From contig OZ038532.1 in assembly GCA_964036665.1 (NCBI GenBank), forward strand, positions 4,588,001 to 4,652,000: a DNA stretch of 64,000 bases, written 5' to 3'. This stretch comes from Gordius sp. MW1 (lineage: Eukaryota; Nematomorpha; Gordioida; Gordea; Gordiidae). Below, piece by piece: positions 25,801-40,800 of this stretch. Position 1 is the stretch's first letter; each line of letters opens with the position of its first letter. Under the pieces are notes generated by a model. That model saw only the letters and a program-made list of their open reading frames with translations, was not told where the DNA came from and did not search any database. The position numbers were made by a program, and so were the translations under genes.

Positions 25801-28800
25801 GAGACTTCATATATCTTTTTCACTAGGCCTAAAAATATTTTGTTTTCTCAAGCACCACCATTCTTAAATCGTGAAAAAGACCATATGGGGTTTTTTTTTC
25901 TCATATTATCCATCATTTGCCTTAGTGCGAAGAGTTGATTGTGGATTTGCCGGCCGCATATCCGAATTGGTTAGCTGATATTTCTTCGTCGTGTTTCAGC
26001 CTTACTCTGATCCTTTCCATAAGTTTCAAGGAGTGGCAAATTATGACACCCCCGTAATTGCCACACTCCTGCGGGTCTTTTTCGCCCTTGAATAAGGATA
26101 TAATTGTTCTTGCTCTCTATTACTTAGGAATTCGTAATTCTACCAACTTCTTGTTAGAGGTCATGGTCGTGACTCCTTCTTTCGGCATCGCACCCATGCC
26201 ATTAGGTTTTCCTTCTTGCATTTTGTAAATTTTGTGTCCTAACTTTATCCTCCTTAAAAAGTTCGATTATTCTTATGTTTGCTTAAATACCAATTACAAT
26301 ATTCATAAGTTCTTTGAAATATCCTTTCCCCCTTTTCATCACCTCCTTCGGATTATAAGGGTTGTCGCTCCTCCTTTTTGACTATTTTAAGGATTCCGAC
26401 ATCGCGACCTTTTTTCCCTTCTCTTGGCCAATTTGTACATAAGCCTGCCGCCCCTTTATGATCCTATTTGTTTGCCATCTCGGTATACGCAGCATTCTTC
26501 GCAATTGCAACGGCTTTATTCCATATTCTTTCCTCCCTAAAAACTTGATATTCTCCGTATTCGATTTATACCACCGTCTTCATGGAATTTTCTTTCTTTT
26601 GATGAAGCCCCTAACCAATTGATCCCACCATTATAGTTTTATATTCATAGTCTTACCTCCTTTGGTCTGTCTTAGAACCCTAGTCGCCGTTTCCGTTAGG
26701 TCTGCAGGTTGTGTCTCCCAATCGTCGCTTACGTCCCTTTCAACTTCATGACACACAAAAGTATGGAGGCTTTTTGCTGGTTTTATCGTTCGTAAACTTA
26801 TCCTTTAGCCTTTCGTCTTTCTTCTTTCGGGAAATTTTTTTTCACGATTTGTAACAAGTGGACGATGTTGCCTGGCGATTTCTTTTCCCGATATTACCTT
26901 GCAAGTTCTTCCATAAATCCCTTCGCCGTATGAGCAGATATAAGTCACAATACAATCTTCAAGGTTTTGAAAATCGGTGTTAACGATCGCCATGTCATAT
27001 GCTTGAGATTTGAGAAGTTAATTCCTTTCGTGCCCATAGCCTCCATAATTTCGTTTATACACGAGACATTCTTTCCTTACGTGGGGGTTGAAGTCCGCCC
27101 CAAACTTACCTTTAATTTCTCTTCTATTCCTTGTATTTTCTTTCCAATGAATTGAAGAATATGTCCTTCTCTGATTCCAGACACCAATTTTGGGGAGCAT
27201 ATGCGCATATAAAAGTTAGGGGCCCACTTGGTCTGCAATCTTTACCCACATTAGCCTGACTGAACAACACTTGACTTCCACCACCATGTCCCTGAACGAT
27301 TCGTTTAGTCGTAACCGACCCCTTTTATAGGATTTGATGATCCACTGTAGAATATTTAGTATCCCTCTCCTAACTCCCGATACTTGGGTCTCTTGTAGTT
27401 AGGCGATGTGTACATTTTTTCTCTTTAGCATTTGTGCCACCTCAATGCTCCTTCCCGCCAACGTTCCCACATTCCAGGACGTTATTCGCATTCTTTTCAC
27501 AACTAACTTCCTTAACCGCCTTCGTTGTGAGTCGGTCAGGAGCCCTAGTGTATTTTTCACGTTGCACGGGCGGGGTATGCAGTGCACGTCGTTTGTGGAG
27601 GAAGCCCTACCTTTAATATCATATATTGATATAATTTTATGCAAATAAAAAGTCTGCATACTTTATAAAAAATTGCATTTAGGTGAAGATTAGAGTTAAT
27701 TTGTATGTACTATATGGTAAATATGCGACTTTAAATAACTAATAATTTAATCTTTTAAATTATTTTGTGCTAATAAAAATTTCAAATTTTAATACTCTAA
27801 AAACTAATAAATTACACTTTTAAAGTATTTTGTACTAATAAAACTTTCAAGTTTTAATAACCATTACTTGTATAGGCGTCTAGAAATAGATATAGATGAG
27901 TCTTCATATCTGTGTTGAAACATTTTGACAATTACAGCCAAGAAATTTATGTGAAAAATATTAGGGACGGCTAATATCTTCATAAAGTATGCAAAATTTT
28001 CAACCGTTATCACCTTTTTATTGATTTAGATATGTAAAGTAGAGACACGCATGCGCCGAAGTTGTAGTTTTAGGCCCGCCTCATAGCTGCACAAATATAT
28101 TTTTTCAGACCGCACCCAGCCCACAGAGAAAATTCAGAAAAGGGGCCCCGCATCAGGCTTTACTAGTTAAAATAAGTCAACGTTGTTTTAAAATTATTTA
28201 TTTGGTAAGAAAATATTGTATCATTCTTCATAAAGTTCCTGAGCTGAAGAATATAAAATTAGTTTTAATCAAAAATTATAATTTAATATTGTCATTAACA
28301 ATAACAAATTAAAGGTTATTTATTTTATCAGGCTATAATGGAGTCTTTCTCTTTTTTAAAAGATAACTTGCCTGACGGGAGATGCGTTCACTCGTGGCCG
28401 TGGTGGCTAGAATTGACGAAAATTTAATAGCTAAATTTGTTGAATTGGGTAGCACAGGTTGATGTTCTTTCCACCATAAAATCACATCACATTTAACTGA
28501 ACCTCGTCATGTCTCAAGATAAAAGTCAAATTCGTTCGAGTTTTTAATCTTTTCTGTGATCATTTTCCCAATTTGAAATATCTATATCTGCTTTAGCGGG
28601 TTCCTTCCTCACTTATGGTTTCTTTGAGTTGCACTTTTGAACTGGATTGCATATAGGTGGATGACTAATGCAGGAGGAAGAATTGCTTTGGAAATCTTTA
28701 ACTGTGGATTTTACATAGCTTCTTTCATCTTCTGATAGCATTAATTTGCAAAACTTTGGAACAAAAAAGTTGTCACTTAATTATATATTTCCCTGAATTT

Positions 28801-31800
28801 TTCCCGTTATTGAGTTTAAATTCCAGATTTTGGTTCAAATAATCATTAATTTTTGCCTTCAAGCTATTAAGTGTATTTTTTGTTACTTATATTTTTAAAT
28901 TTTAGTATAAAGCCAAATATCTAAATTATTTTAAATATCTAGGCCCCAGCCTGGCCCGCACGTTTTATAACGCTCGTTTTTAAACCCGGCCAACCGCCGG
29001 ACTTGGGCCTACTGGCCGCGGGCTTGCCCAGCCCATGCAGGTCTTTAATGCAAAGATCCTGTTCCTGTTTTTTAGTTGCATTTCTCGATGGATATATCTT
29101 AAACTATTCGATATTGTTATAATGTGCGCTTTCTGTTATTTTATAAATGATATTGATAATTTAAAGGCTGCCTGCATAACCTACGTTTTATTTTCATTAT
29201 TGACAGGCACAGGTGTAAGTAATAGGAAAAATTAACACATATGGTAATTTTTTTATTGAGAAAAAAACTCATTTAAAATTAATATTTTTTAGCTAAGGTA
29301 TTTTGTCCTTCTACCTCAATTTCTAGCTATGTATTGATTGGAATATTTGTTAAAAAGCCTTGACACTTATTTTAAAGTAACATATTTGCAATTCTTGATT
29401 ACAAAATCCATTTAAAAAACTTTAGGCTTTTTACAGTTAGAGGAGCATGTTTGTTAAGTTGAGGTGTTTCTCAATTAAATTTAATAAGCTAGACATTGAT
29501 TTTGAATATAATCTAAATAGAAAATTTTAAACTAGTTTTTTATTTCAAGGAAAACCTTATGTGGCGAAATTTGATATAAAAAGATGGTAATAAATAGTTT
29601 AAGCTTTGTCTTAAATTTTATACGATTTTGCAACCTAAATTAGTTTAGCAATTGAATGCGATTTTAAAAGGGGACAAGAAACACTTAAAAGTTGCAGATC
29701 ATTACATTTTAAATTGTTTAAAATTCTACGAATTTAAGGCAAGCAGCTCATCGTTTTAATAGCAAAAAATCACCTAGTTGCTAGAATTGCATCAAGCGCA
29801 TCTTGACTTAAAGTTTACTTTCACACGCTACCGTCGCAATGATTACAAAAATCATTGGTCTTTTAATTTTAAACAAGTTTTTTGTCAGAGTTTAATTAAA
29901 CTATTTGCTCAATAGTTTAGAGCGTATCTAATTTCCTATTATTTTTCTTAAGACTTGAAAACAAATTTTAAGTAGTTTTCTTAATTTGTATAAATTATAG
30001 AAAAATTAATTAAAGATTGCCGCCTTCACATAACATTTTTAAATGTTCACATTATAGACTAGATTGCAAGGGATAGTCGCAAAATTTAATAACCAGGATT
30101 CTTCAAAGGGGCTATAATATTTAGAAATTAAAAAGTAAACATTTTTAATTACAGTATAATCTGTGTCGATCTTCTAACATGAAAAATAAATTTCTGTCTT
30201 GGTAAATTCGTGATTATTTACAGAACCCTCATTAAAATTTAAATACTTCAGATCTTTCATTTGTTATTATCTGCGTTTATTTGTATATTTAGATAAAAAT
30301 TAAAATTTTGTCGTAAAAAAGCAAAAAAACGTGGAAAAAGCACATGAATTATATTAATGATAGTGAAGTTGATTTTGGCCAAATACCTAGAATTTATAGA
30401 TTATTTTTATAAATTTAACGAAAAACTTGAGCTTAAATTTTTCGAGACAAATTTTGTTAATATTAATAGGTTTTGATATTGATTAAACGGAAAATAAAAT
30501 AATTATAGTTGTTTTTTAATAGCGCTAATTTACCAAATTATAGATACATGGGCGCAGCAGCATTGGAGTTAGAGGGGGCAATAATGATTTAGGGAGGGGC
30601 ACGTCAAATTTTAATATATTTCAACAAATTTATGAATTTTTTTAGGGGGGAGCAGCCGCTCCTCCCTGCCCCCCCCCCCCGGCTACGCCCAGGTATAAAT
30701 AGTAATTTATGAACCTACAATTTGAGGTCAAGGATGGCATGCGTATTGGGTTATTGACTTTTACCTATGCGTGGGCTAATTTTGATGTCGTTTCTTCCAC
30801 GCTATTTTTATATCCCCCCCCTTGTTTTACATTAATAAATACATTGTCAAATATGAGACCTTCGCCTGACATTGTTGTTCACCTCACCCCTTGCATTTGC
30901 AATAATACTGAGAATAGAAGAGTAAGTAAGAAAGAAAGTTCCACAAATATCTACATTCCAATCTACTTCTCTCCATCATACCATACCTTACTTACTACTG
31001 CTCTCCTTCATACATCTCATACCCATCCATACCCCAGCGCATTTTACAAAGCGATTTTAACGCAAAAAATAATTATTATAATATTATAATCATATTCTAT
31101 GCCCCACCCCTCGCTTACCCAAGCTAAGGATTCATTTGATATGATGGCCGCAAGTTGTAAAATGTTGTTTTAGGGGTAAGGGCGCTTAAAATTTTTTTTA
31201 CCCACTACCTGCTGCCTTCTTTAAGCTTAAGCTCCTTTTTTCGGTTCAATAATCAAAATTAATTCAAACGCAACTGCGAACACCTATCCACACAGCGATG
31301 ACAAGAGATGAAAGTCTTTAGCGCACGCCATTTTTACATAATTATTTACTTTACTACTACTCTACACGGATGCTTTTCTTAAGGTTGGTCTGGTATACTA
31401 TAACACTAATATAACTTTATCAGGAAAAATTACAGTATCCCATTTTTTAATTGAAAAAAAGAGTAAAATTTTTAAAAAATTATAAAATTTAATAAATACA
31501 AAGATTTATTCACAGAACGGAAGGGCCAAATAAAATTGCCCATGACTATAAGCTATAACTTTTTTTTTTAATTTTAAAAAGCAAGTATAAACAATTTTTT
31601 TCAATTACTCTCAGTTATAGCCGGGATTAAATTTAGGAAAAATTGGTCGTGATTTACAATACAGATGATAATTTAATTTATAAATTATAAATTTTTTATA
31701 ATTATAATATAGTTTAAAAATCTGAAATTTTAATATATTAACGTAAAGAGAGGGTAGGAGAGTGGGGAATCTGCCTCTTCTTAAGACTTTACTATATGTT

Positions 31801-34800
31801 GTATACATCTTAAAGTAGCACAAGATTAAATCACATGGACGTAGCGACTGGGGGGGGGGGGAGGGGCGGCTGTTTCTAATCCAAAACATTGCTAAAATTT
31901 ATTAAAATTATGGCTAAACTGCAAAAAAAAGATCATTTTGCCCCTCCCTAAATCATTATTGCCCCCCCCCTCTAATTCCAATGCTGGCTACGCCCATGAA
32001 AATCGACTATTCGTATTTATTTCGAAAAGTAAGGAAATGCGGTAATTTTGTCGCGTTAAAATTTTATAATTATACTTTAACAATTCCCTTTCAGTTTTAA
32101 CCAGCGTGTTGTGACGACAGAGTTTTCCTTTCCTGTAAAGTTACTACATGACGGTATTTGCGTGTCCTAAACCTAAAGTGATGTCAAGCTTTATTTCGGG
32201 GGGAGTGGGGGGAAAAATAGAATGGATTCTCTCTCCTTATGTTGTTGTGCGTTAAGTAATGTCTTTTACATCATTACACCTCTATACATTTACCCCATCC
32301 CATCCCAGCATCGCGCGCATCTTCCCCTTATATTAGATGCCTTCGCCTGCTCTCCATTATATTCTAAGGCGCTCCTCATATAACATATAGATGAAACTTA
32401 GTTTTAATTTTGAAATTTAAACTGAATTTTGGAGAAAATTTTATTAGATTTGATTCGAGGAAATTATCGGAAGATCAAAATTCCGTTTTACCTAACCTAG
32501 GAGGAGTTGGAGATATGAAACCTGAGAGTTTAGATAATCATTCGCGCGCCAATTCCACATCCGAAGTCGCCCATTTAAACGGATTTCACCATGAATCAGA
32601 TGACATAAAACGTAAGCCAAAAACAAAAATTGTGATAACTTTAAGCAATTTAATTTTAGTAATATTTCATGGGTAAGAATTCTTTCAAACAAATCGAAAA
32701 CGTTTTGTTGGGAGGGGGTAGGTTATCTGCTGTTAAAAGATTACAAAATATATTATTAATATTATTTTTAAAAAAAGAGTTTAGTAAAAATGTCCTGGGT
32801 TTATGTTTATAAGTCATAAAAAATATTATTTTAGAAAATTTGTATTTCTATATAATAAATCTAGTTGGGAAAGTGATCTTTTATGTTAAAACATTTTATT
32901 TTATCCTTATGTATTAAAATGTAAATGAAATCAAAAAGTTTTAAATAGCGTATTATATATTTTGAAATTATCATTTTATTTCCTCCATTCATATTGCTAT
33001 TCATAAAATTATAAAGTTCATGTGGCAACATATGGAATTAATCAATAACTATTCGCCGCAAGACTCCATTGCGTACTAAAATAAAGAAGCCGCACTGCTA
33101 ACCCAAATATTGCTTAGATATTTTTTGATTTGTATTTCTTATCTTTAAATAATTGACCAAATTTAACAAACAACAATTTTACTTATAAGTTTTTACATAA
33201 CTCATACCTTATATAATTCTAATTGTTTTTACATTTTAAAACCTTTTTACACTTTAGAATAATGGTCAAGTGTATTATTTTCTTATAAAATAGCTTTTTA
33301 CTATTTAATTTAGATGATTAAAACTAATAATTAATTTATGATATAACAACTGACTATTCCGAAATAGTTAAATCAATAGTTGTTTATTGAGGCCAATTTT
33401 AAATTTCTTCACTAACAAGTATGTGATAAGTTATGTATTATAAACCGTGAGATTTTGGCTAGTATTCCGTTGTAAACAATATAAAGTCTAAATGTGGGCC
33501 AAAAAATTATTATTTCGATATATTCATCTTTAAAAGGGTTTGGGAGATATATATCAAAAGACATTGCCTTTTAATTATATCAATATTCAATTCGGGGTAA
33601 AATTAGTTATTTAAATTTTGCGATTTTTATCAAAAATAATATCAAATTAATAAGGTTTATCAAAAAATATAAGCCATAATGTCACTCCTTTCAAATTTTA
33701 CAATATTCAATTCGGGGTAAAATTAGTTATTTACATTTTGCGAATTTTATCAGAATTAATATCAAATTAATTAGGTTTATCAAAAAATATAAGCCATAAT
33801 GTCACTCCTTTCAAATTTTATCATTAAAATTTTTGGCGATTCGGAGCAACCCATTTTTTCTAATTTAATATAACACGAATCTCAAAAATGCGATATAAAA
33901 GTACACGAACTTCCGCAGTTCAGCTTAGATATTCTTTGATTTTGTGGGACACTACTCTTTTAACCATTGAGATTGACCTAGTAGCCTATCGCCGCAATAC
34001 ATTATCCCTTCCGTGCTACAATAATTCTTTTTCAAAGACCAGTGTCTATGTATAGTTACACTAATTGCAAAATGATATGCCACGCATAAATCCACTTGCT
34101 AGTTGGTCATAAATTTATGTGGTCAATCGTTTTTTAATAGTATAACGGTTGGCAAAATAAATAATTTCGCTCTTCCTGAAAAGATTAAAAAGCATTATTT
34201 ACAAACATAACCAAGAGTCAATGATGAAACAACCTTTCATTTATGGGGGGGGGGGGCAGAATGAAATGGCACTTAGATAGAAAGTTAACGGGTTTGCATT
34301 TAAAATTATATTAAAATGCTAAAATATAATTAGACTACCAAAATTGTTTGATTTAAATATAAGTAAGGTAATTATTGCCTAATTAAATGAGCATGCCCCC
34401 GCTCTTATTTAACCGATGCCGTGGGCAAAAAAAGAGGGTTGGTCAGTAATTTGGTTCGGTTAAAAGTAGCATCGATAAATTGCTTTCACACTACCCCTTT
34501 ATCATGCATTTTCTATTAATCTATAATAATTTGATAGTAAAAAAGCTTTTATTGGCAGCAATATAGGCAGATGCACAAACATGAACTTGTAAATTTTATA
34601 GTTGTATTTATGATAATCTTGTAAATCCCAAAATCTTATTTCAAGCGCATATATGTAGAGTAAGTAACTAATATAATAGCATTAAAGCTTTTACTAAAAC
34701 AAGAAGTTAAATTATTAGAACTTTCTAGTTGATAAAATGCATTACCAGAGACAAAAACACTAATGTATTCAATAGTCACAACACAATAAATGTTTAATAA

Positions 34801-37800
34801 TAAAATCTTTTTTTTTTCGTTTTAACTTCTAACTCCAGCACAGAATTATAAAATAATAGATAAGTAATTAGGATTGTAAGCCAGAATAAAATTTTTTATA
34901 ATATTATAGTAAATTGGTTCTCTGCAAAAAGTCATCAAATTACAAATTAGGCTATTTATTTAAAAAAATTACTTTTTCATTTTTCGTAGAGGTATTATTT
35001 AAGTTTACCCTAATTTAAAAAAAAATTAAAAATTGTTAAAAATGTTTATACAATTTGGTTAAGCCTTCACAATTCAAATTTTGTAAACCTCTAGATATTT
35101 TAATGCTAATCTCTTGCTACAGCCTTTTATTTAAAATTCCCATCATTAACTGTATTTTGAACATATTTATTAATAGGTTTTTAACCTCTCCTAAATATAA
35201 TCAAAATAGTAATTATAATTTTTAAAGCTATTTTCAATCGATTTATTTTTTATAGTATTTGTAAGCATAAAATTATTTTTTTTAAATCTTATGACATTAA
35301 TTTTGTCAGTGAAAATGGATAAATTTATTAAAAATATACGCCGAATATTAAGATTAAATTTGCTCACAACTATAAGCCATAATAAAAAAATAAACTTTTT
35401 TAAATTCTGGTTTAATTATAATTAAACCAAAATTTTAAAAAAGTTTTGCTGCAGCTGCATAAAGACCACACTTTTTATAATCAAAATCACTATAATTGGA
35501 GCTTATATATAATTAACCTTGTCCAAAATTACACATATCCAAGTTTGTGGTCTTAATGATTTTTTTGACAGATCTTTTCAATGGCGTACGCAGGATTTAT
35601 TTTTTTTTTTTGGGGGGGGGTTTCAAATTTTTTCTTCAAATATTAAAAAAATTTATATTTTTTTTTGCAATTTGATTGTCCAGCTAAATTTGGATTTTAA
35701 ATTCTATTGAGGCTGGCGTAATGAAGATGAGAATTTAAAAAGCTAATTTGGTATTTTAAAATTGTTACACAACAGATTATTATTTTTATATGCAGTCTCA
35801 CTTTATAATTGTCCTTTATTTGTTCTAATAAATAAAAAAAACAAATTATCTTGACAATAAATACCCATTTTTAAAATTAACATGAAATTCCTCTATAAAA
35901 TTCTTTTTTAGTTGTTTCCCCTTTTCAACTTGGCAGCATTTAATACCTGTGTAAGGTGTAGATCAATATATAAGGTACTAAATTAGTTATTAATAACACC
36001 GACGAAGGCGAATTTAGTCTTTAAAGTTGTTTTTCATTAGGCTGAGCTCAATTCTAGCTTGGTGTTTTTGTTATGCCAGTCCAAAAAATAATTTAAGCCC
36101 TTGTAGTTTTTAAACGAGTTAAAAATTCAGAATCTTAATTTATCTCGTTGCATACAATAATTTAAATTGCTATTAATAAGTGAGAAAAACCATTAAATTC
36201 TATAAATGATTTGTTGAAAATTAAATTTTGCAACGATTAAATCATCGTGTTCTTCAATTTAATATAAAAATTCTTTGCTTTGCAGTTAAAAAAAAATATT
36301 CAAAATATAATTTGGGAAGCCGGATAATTTTGGCAGAATCTAAGATGTAGGAATCTTCTTGAGCCCGATTGGGGCTTAAAATATAGATGTAAAATAGATT
36401 TTTTTAGAATTCTCACATAGTTGATGCAATTATTGTTTTATTAATATCGTTATTTCTGACGTTCTGTCACCTTCTGTAAAATCTTTATATTTGCAACATT
36501 ATTCCAATAATAAAAAGATATAAGAATTGAATCTTCTGTTACCTATCAACACAAATTATTTTTTTTAAGAAATTCATTTATTTAGTAAACTAAAATTGAG
36601 TATTACGCCGATATCGTGCTTATTAAATTTTGTATTGCATTACATAAATTTTATCCGCGGGTAAGGGAATTAAACCTCACCCCCCTGCGTACGCCACTCA
36701 ATCTTTTAATAGATGCAAATATTAGTGGCAATTCATAGTGTCAAACGCAAATAGGGATTTAGTTAGGCCCTAACCTGCTACTACTCACACCACAACCCTA
36801 AATCAAACATCTTTTAGAACTGTAAACCAACAACTCCTTGGCGATCCTTTTGTATCATGCAAAGCTATGTTTTGTTTGTCTATATTTTGCCTATAATTTG
36901 TTTAGGTTGCTAACTAGGGGTTAAAATTAATTTTAGAGCGGGAATTATTGGGTGAGATGAGGGTTCTTAATGTCAAAAATAGTATTTAGTTATGACATCA
37001 GCGATGTATCAAAACCTAGTTAGCGAGCGACCAGTTGAAAGGCATCTTAGTGAACTTATTTGTCAATCATATGGTAATGTAACCAAACGCATGTGTTTTA
37101 AATATCTTTGAGGATGAAATAAATTCAACAAACTAATCTTTACCGGTTGATAAATACATTCCATGAGTTATTAAGCTTTATTTATATCCTAATCAACCAT
37201 ATTTATTAACTCTACCTTCTGGTAAATACGTTTAGTCAAAATTTAACTTTATTATCAAATTTTTACATTATTTATATGGTTTATTAGCTTTAATAATTAG
37301 CACTTTCATTAGTTGAACAAAACTGCTCTGTCTTATGTGCTTATTTTTCTTACAATTTTTAATTGTATTTATCACAATGAAAGTTTGGTTTAGTTATAAA
37401 AAACTGTTATAATATGCACACAAATTGTATAGATATTATATTGTGACAAATCTGCTTGTAATATTTTCTGCTATATTTCTAATGCATTTTTTGATTCCAA
37501 AATACATGGGCAAGGCTGTTTTATTTGCAAATCTATATAAATAGCTGTTATCATTGCCTTATGGCATATGTCTAAGCTTATAAAAATATTTGATAGCAAA
37601 TATTTAAGCTTACTTTAACATTTAGCTTAAAAACAAATCATTAATTTTAATTAGGTAACTAATTTACCCAATATGTGACATAGGCAGTTCAGGCAGACCA
37701 CCTTGCTGAAATCAAAAGTCTCCTTAATTTTGATGAGTTTTAAATTTTTACAAATTTTTATTTTGCTCCTACCTAATCATTGAAGAACATTCCCATTATT

Positions 37801-40800
37801 AAGATCAAGGCTATGGGAAATCCATTTATTTTTTGCGTGGCCATATAAGATAGTGTTGTAAAAACGGCTGGGTTTCGTTTGATCAACCCTTGGTTTTAGT
37901 CAACTAAACATAAACAGACCAAAAAATTTGGTGTATTTTTCTTAGTCGATCACTAGGCTAAAAATTTGAAAAACAGATCAGAGTCAACCGTTAGTTTTAG
38001 TTAAACCAAAGGTCGACCAAACAAAACCCAGCCGTTTTTAGGCCAATGTTACACGATCCAAATTCTTGTACTGTATAAGCGATCTGACATTCCATTTTCT
38101 TATTCGATCCAAAAAAAGTAATTATGTATCTTGAACCTAAATGACTTAACCCTAACCCTACAAAACCTGCCTTTGCGAGACCGAAATCCAATATGAAAAC
38201 GTGAGTAAGAAATTTTGTTTATTTCTTACGATTTGTGTTTTTTCGAATGCGAAAAACACAAATCGGTGCTTCGTTATTTTTTGGATCGAATAAGAAAATG
38301 GAATGTCAGATCGCTTCTACAGTACAAGAATTTGGATCGTGTAACATTGGTTTCGTTTTTACCACTTTAATTTAGGCCATCTAACATAAGCTATGACTAA
38401 TATTTTGAAAATGTAATTAGTCTGCAACTTAACAAAAATATTGCGTTAATGATAAAATCATAGCTGAAATATTTTGCTGCGTTACTCACAAAACGAACAT
38501 CTGTAAGTCGGCCCTTCTTTTGAACTTAATATGAGGATCATTTTACATCGACTTATGGCCTATTCAATCCTTATCATATGCCGCAATCTTAGGCACATTT
38601 TTGCCCTTTAATTTGCCTCTTCTTTCCTAAAAAATCGATTCTAGGCGCACCCTTACAAAAGTCACGATTAGACGTCGACTAATTTAAGTGCTATTACAAA
38701 GGTCAATATCACCCCATCTCCTACCCACTCAGACCTACCAAGATGCATGTGGCGCATACTTAAAATTTTTACAATTCCTCTTGCAACGATTTCATTCATT
38801 TCGCTCAAATTTATTATTGTAAAAGATAATTGCGTTTATCATGCTTTACATATTTCGTCAAACAATTAAAATAAAGCAATTTCCCACACTTCTCCTTTCT
38901 CCTAGTAGCAGTGTTATTTAAAAGAGCACATCCATATAGCTAAAATAATTTAATGTATATGTAACAAGAAATGTTTTAGGTTACTACAAATAAGCTGGCA
39001 TTTTTTCGAAAAACCTTCATTCTGTTGTTTATACGTATAAATTTATTAGTTTACGCAATTTTAGGTTTATCATCGGCATTTTATTTAGGGCTAATAGTGC
39101 CAAACGATTTTTTGTTTTGTCTTTTCGTTTTCAAATTTTAATTCATAATTGTGAGGCATGTTTTTTAAGTTGTTAGTTGAGATTTGTAAAATTGGCAAGC
39201 AGCATTCATATTTTTGACAGTTACCTTATTACCTTTATCAATTTCAGCGATAAATCACACACACTTTTCGGTCTACTTTTTTTACGTGCTTAATTAACGA
39301 TTAGATAAGGATTTATTGGCCAAAATATATTATTAAAACTCTACTTACTACTTAAACATACATATTTACCTAATATATCCTTTTACATTTAATATTAATG
39401 AAATCTAAGGAATAAATAAATCTAGCAATATATTTTACCTTTGAATTCTCCCTAGACCACAATGGCCTTCGATTCACTTTCACGAACACTAACACGGCAA
39501 TTACAACTCGTCATACTACCCAAACTACAAAGCTTTTCGCCAATGGCTTGTTCAATTCGTCAAACGTAAGTAAATGAACAAATTTGCAATAGACTGCTAG
39601 GTAATTGTTTAATTATAAAAGGCAATAACTATGTATACTAGAATGTGTTTACTAAGTTCTTATTAATTTCTACTCCTTTCTAAACCCCCGTCTTAATACA
39701 CGATTCGACTTCAAAGCGCCATATTTTTTGTCCAAATTTGCGATTTACATGTCGTGGAATCTACTATTTTAGTTTAGTTACTATGTGAATATGCATTAGT
39801 AAGCCTAAGCGTTGTTAAAGGATAAATATTTGTTTTATGAATAAAAACACAGCAAAAATTCAAAACGCGGCTATGTTTTAGCACGCATTCGCTTTTTTAA
39901 TCTAGATGCAAAATCGCCTATTAAAACACACCCTAACACTTTAATAATTCCATTCACATATTACAAAATATTACGAAACATTACGTAATAATAGATATCT
40001 TCTGTAAATGATCGCATCGGGATGCCCTACGACTTTACAAACCTAAACTCGGCGCTTAGCAACAGTAAGAAAACTAAAACGGCGATTGGCTCGCTGGGCA
40101 ACGGTTGTCTGTTAGGCAATAATGGAAACGATTCATCTGCTGCCGCAGCTAAAGTTAACTCGCTGATAGCCATGTTTTCCAAAATCAACCCCACCCCGAC
40201 CCAATCGAGCCAACCCACCTCGACGTTTACGCGAAATTTAGGGACGACCAACAACAATCATCATCACAATAGCGGTAATAGCAGCACTAATAGCACTACT
40301 AATCAACCGAATTATAATCATTACGCAACGCCCTCGCCTCCCAACTCCTGTTACACTTGCGTCGAGGTCTACGACGATACCCAATTCGGCTTGGCCGGAC
40401 TACGTAAGAAAAAAGCATCTCGCGATCTATTAGATGGCTCGTCCGTCGTTTTAACCTACACGCATAACAGTCACGAATCTAGCGCCGCCGTTACGTCTTC
40501 GTCCTCCTCTATAAGGAATAATCAACACAGTGCCTTACCACCTGCTGCTACAGTTGGAATGGGGTAAATTGTGTTTTTCAAGAGATAAAATTAGTTTATT
40601 GATATATGTATATATCTGAACATAATAGTAAATACCATGGGCGTAACCAGGTTATTGGGGGGGGGGGTGGTAAAACATAAATTTTAATTTTAAGGGGCTT
40701 TGTATTAAGATTTTTTTTTCTCATTTAGGGGCGGCCCCACCCCCTGGCTAGGCCCATGTTAATTACTACAATTATTTTAAGAATCTTCTTCTTTATCAGT

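Larger units (their letters stand above)
17991..32447. other. 14.5 kb intron 6 of the PDZ gene, packed with repeats
   Basis: Between exons 6 and 7. Contains a family A MITE (19027-19203), a complex tandem array (about 19290-21530), a dead RTE-type LINE (about 23760-27660, minus), a family C element (28040-29047) and two more family A MITEs (30547-30693, 31834-31998). The stretches 21531-23750 and 29056-30538 are AT-rich without a recognisable gene. I cannot exclude small exons missed here. Confidence 0.6.

Noticed and set aside
30709..31089. 126-codon plus-strand open frame
   Set aside because: Low complexity, begins at a MITE edge, no domain, and lies within an intron of the PDZ gene.
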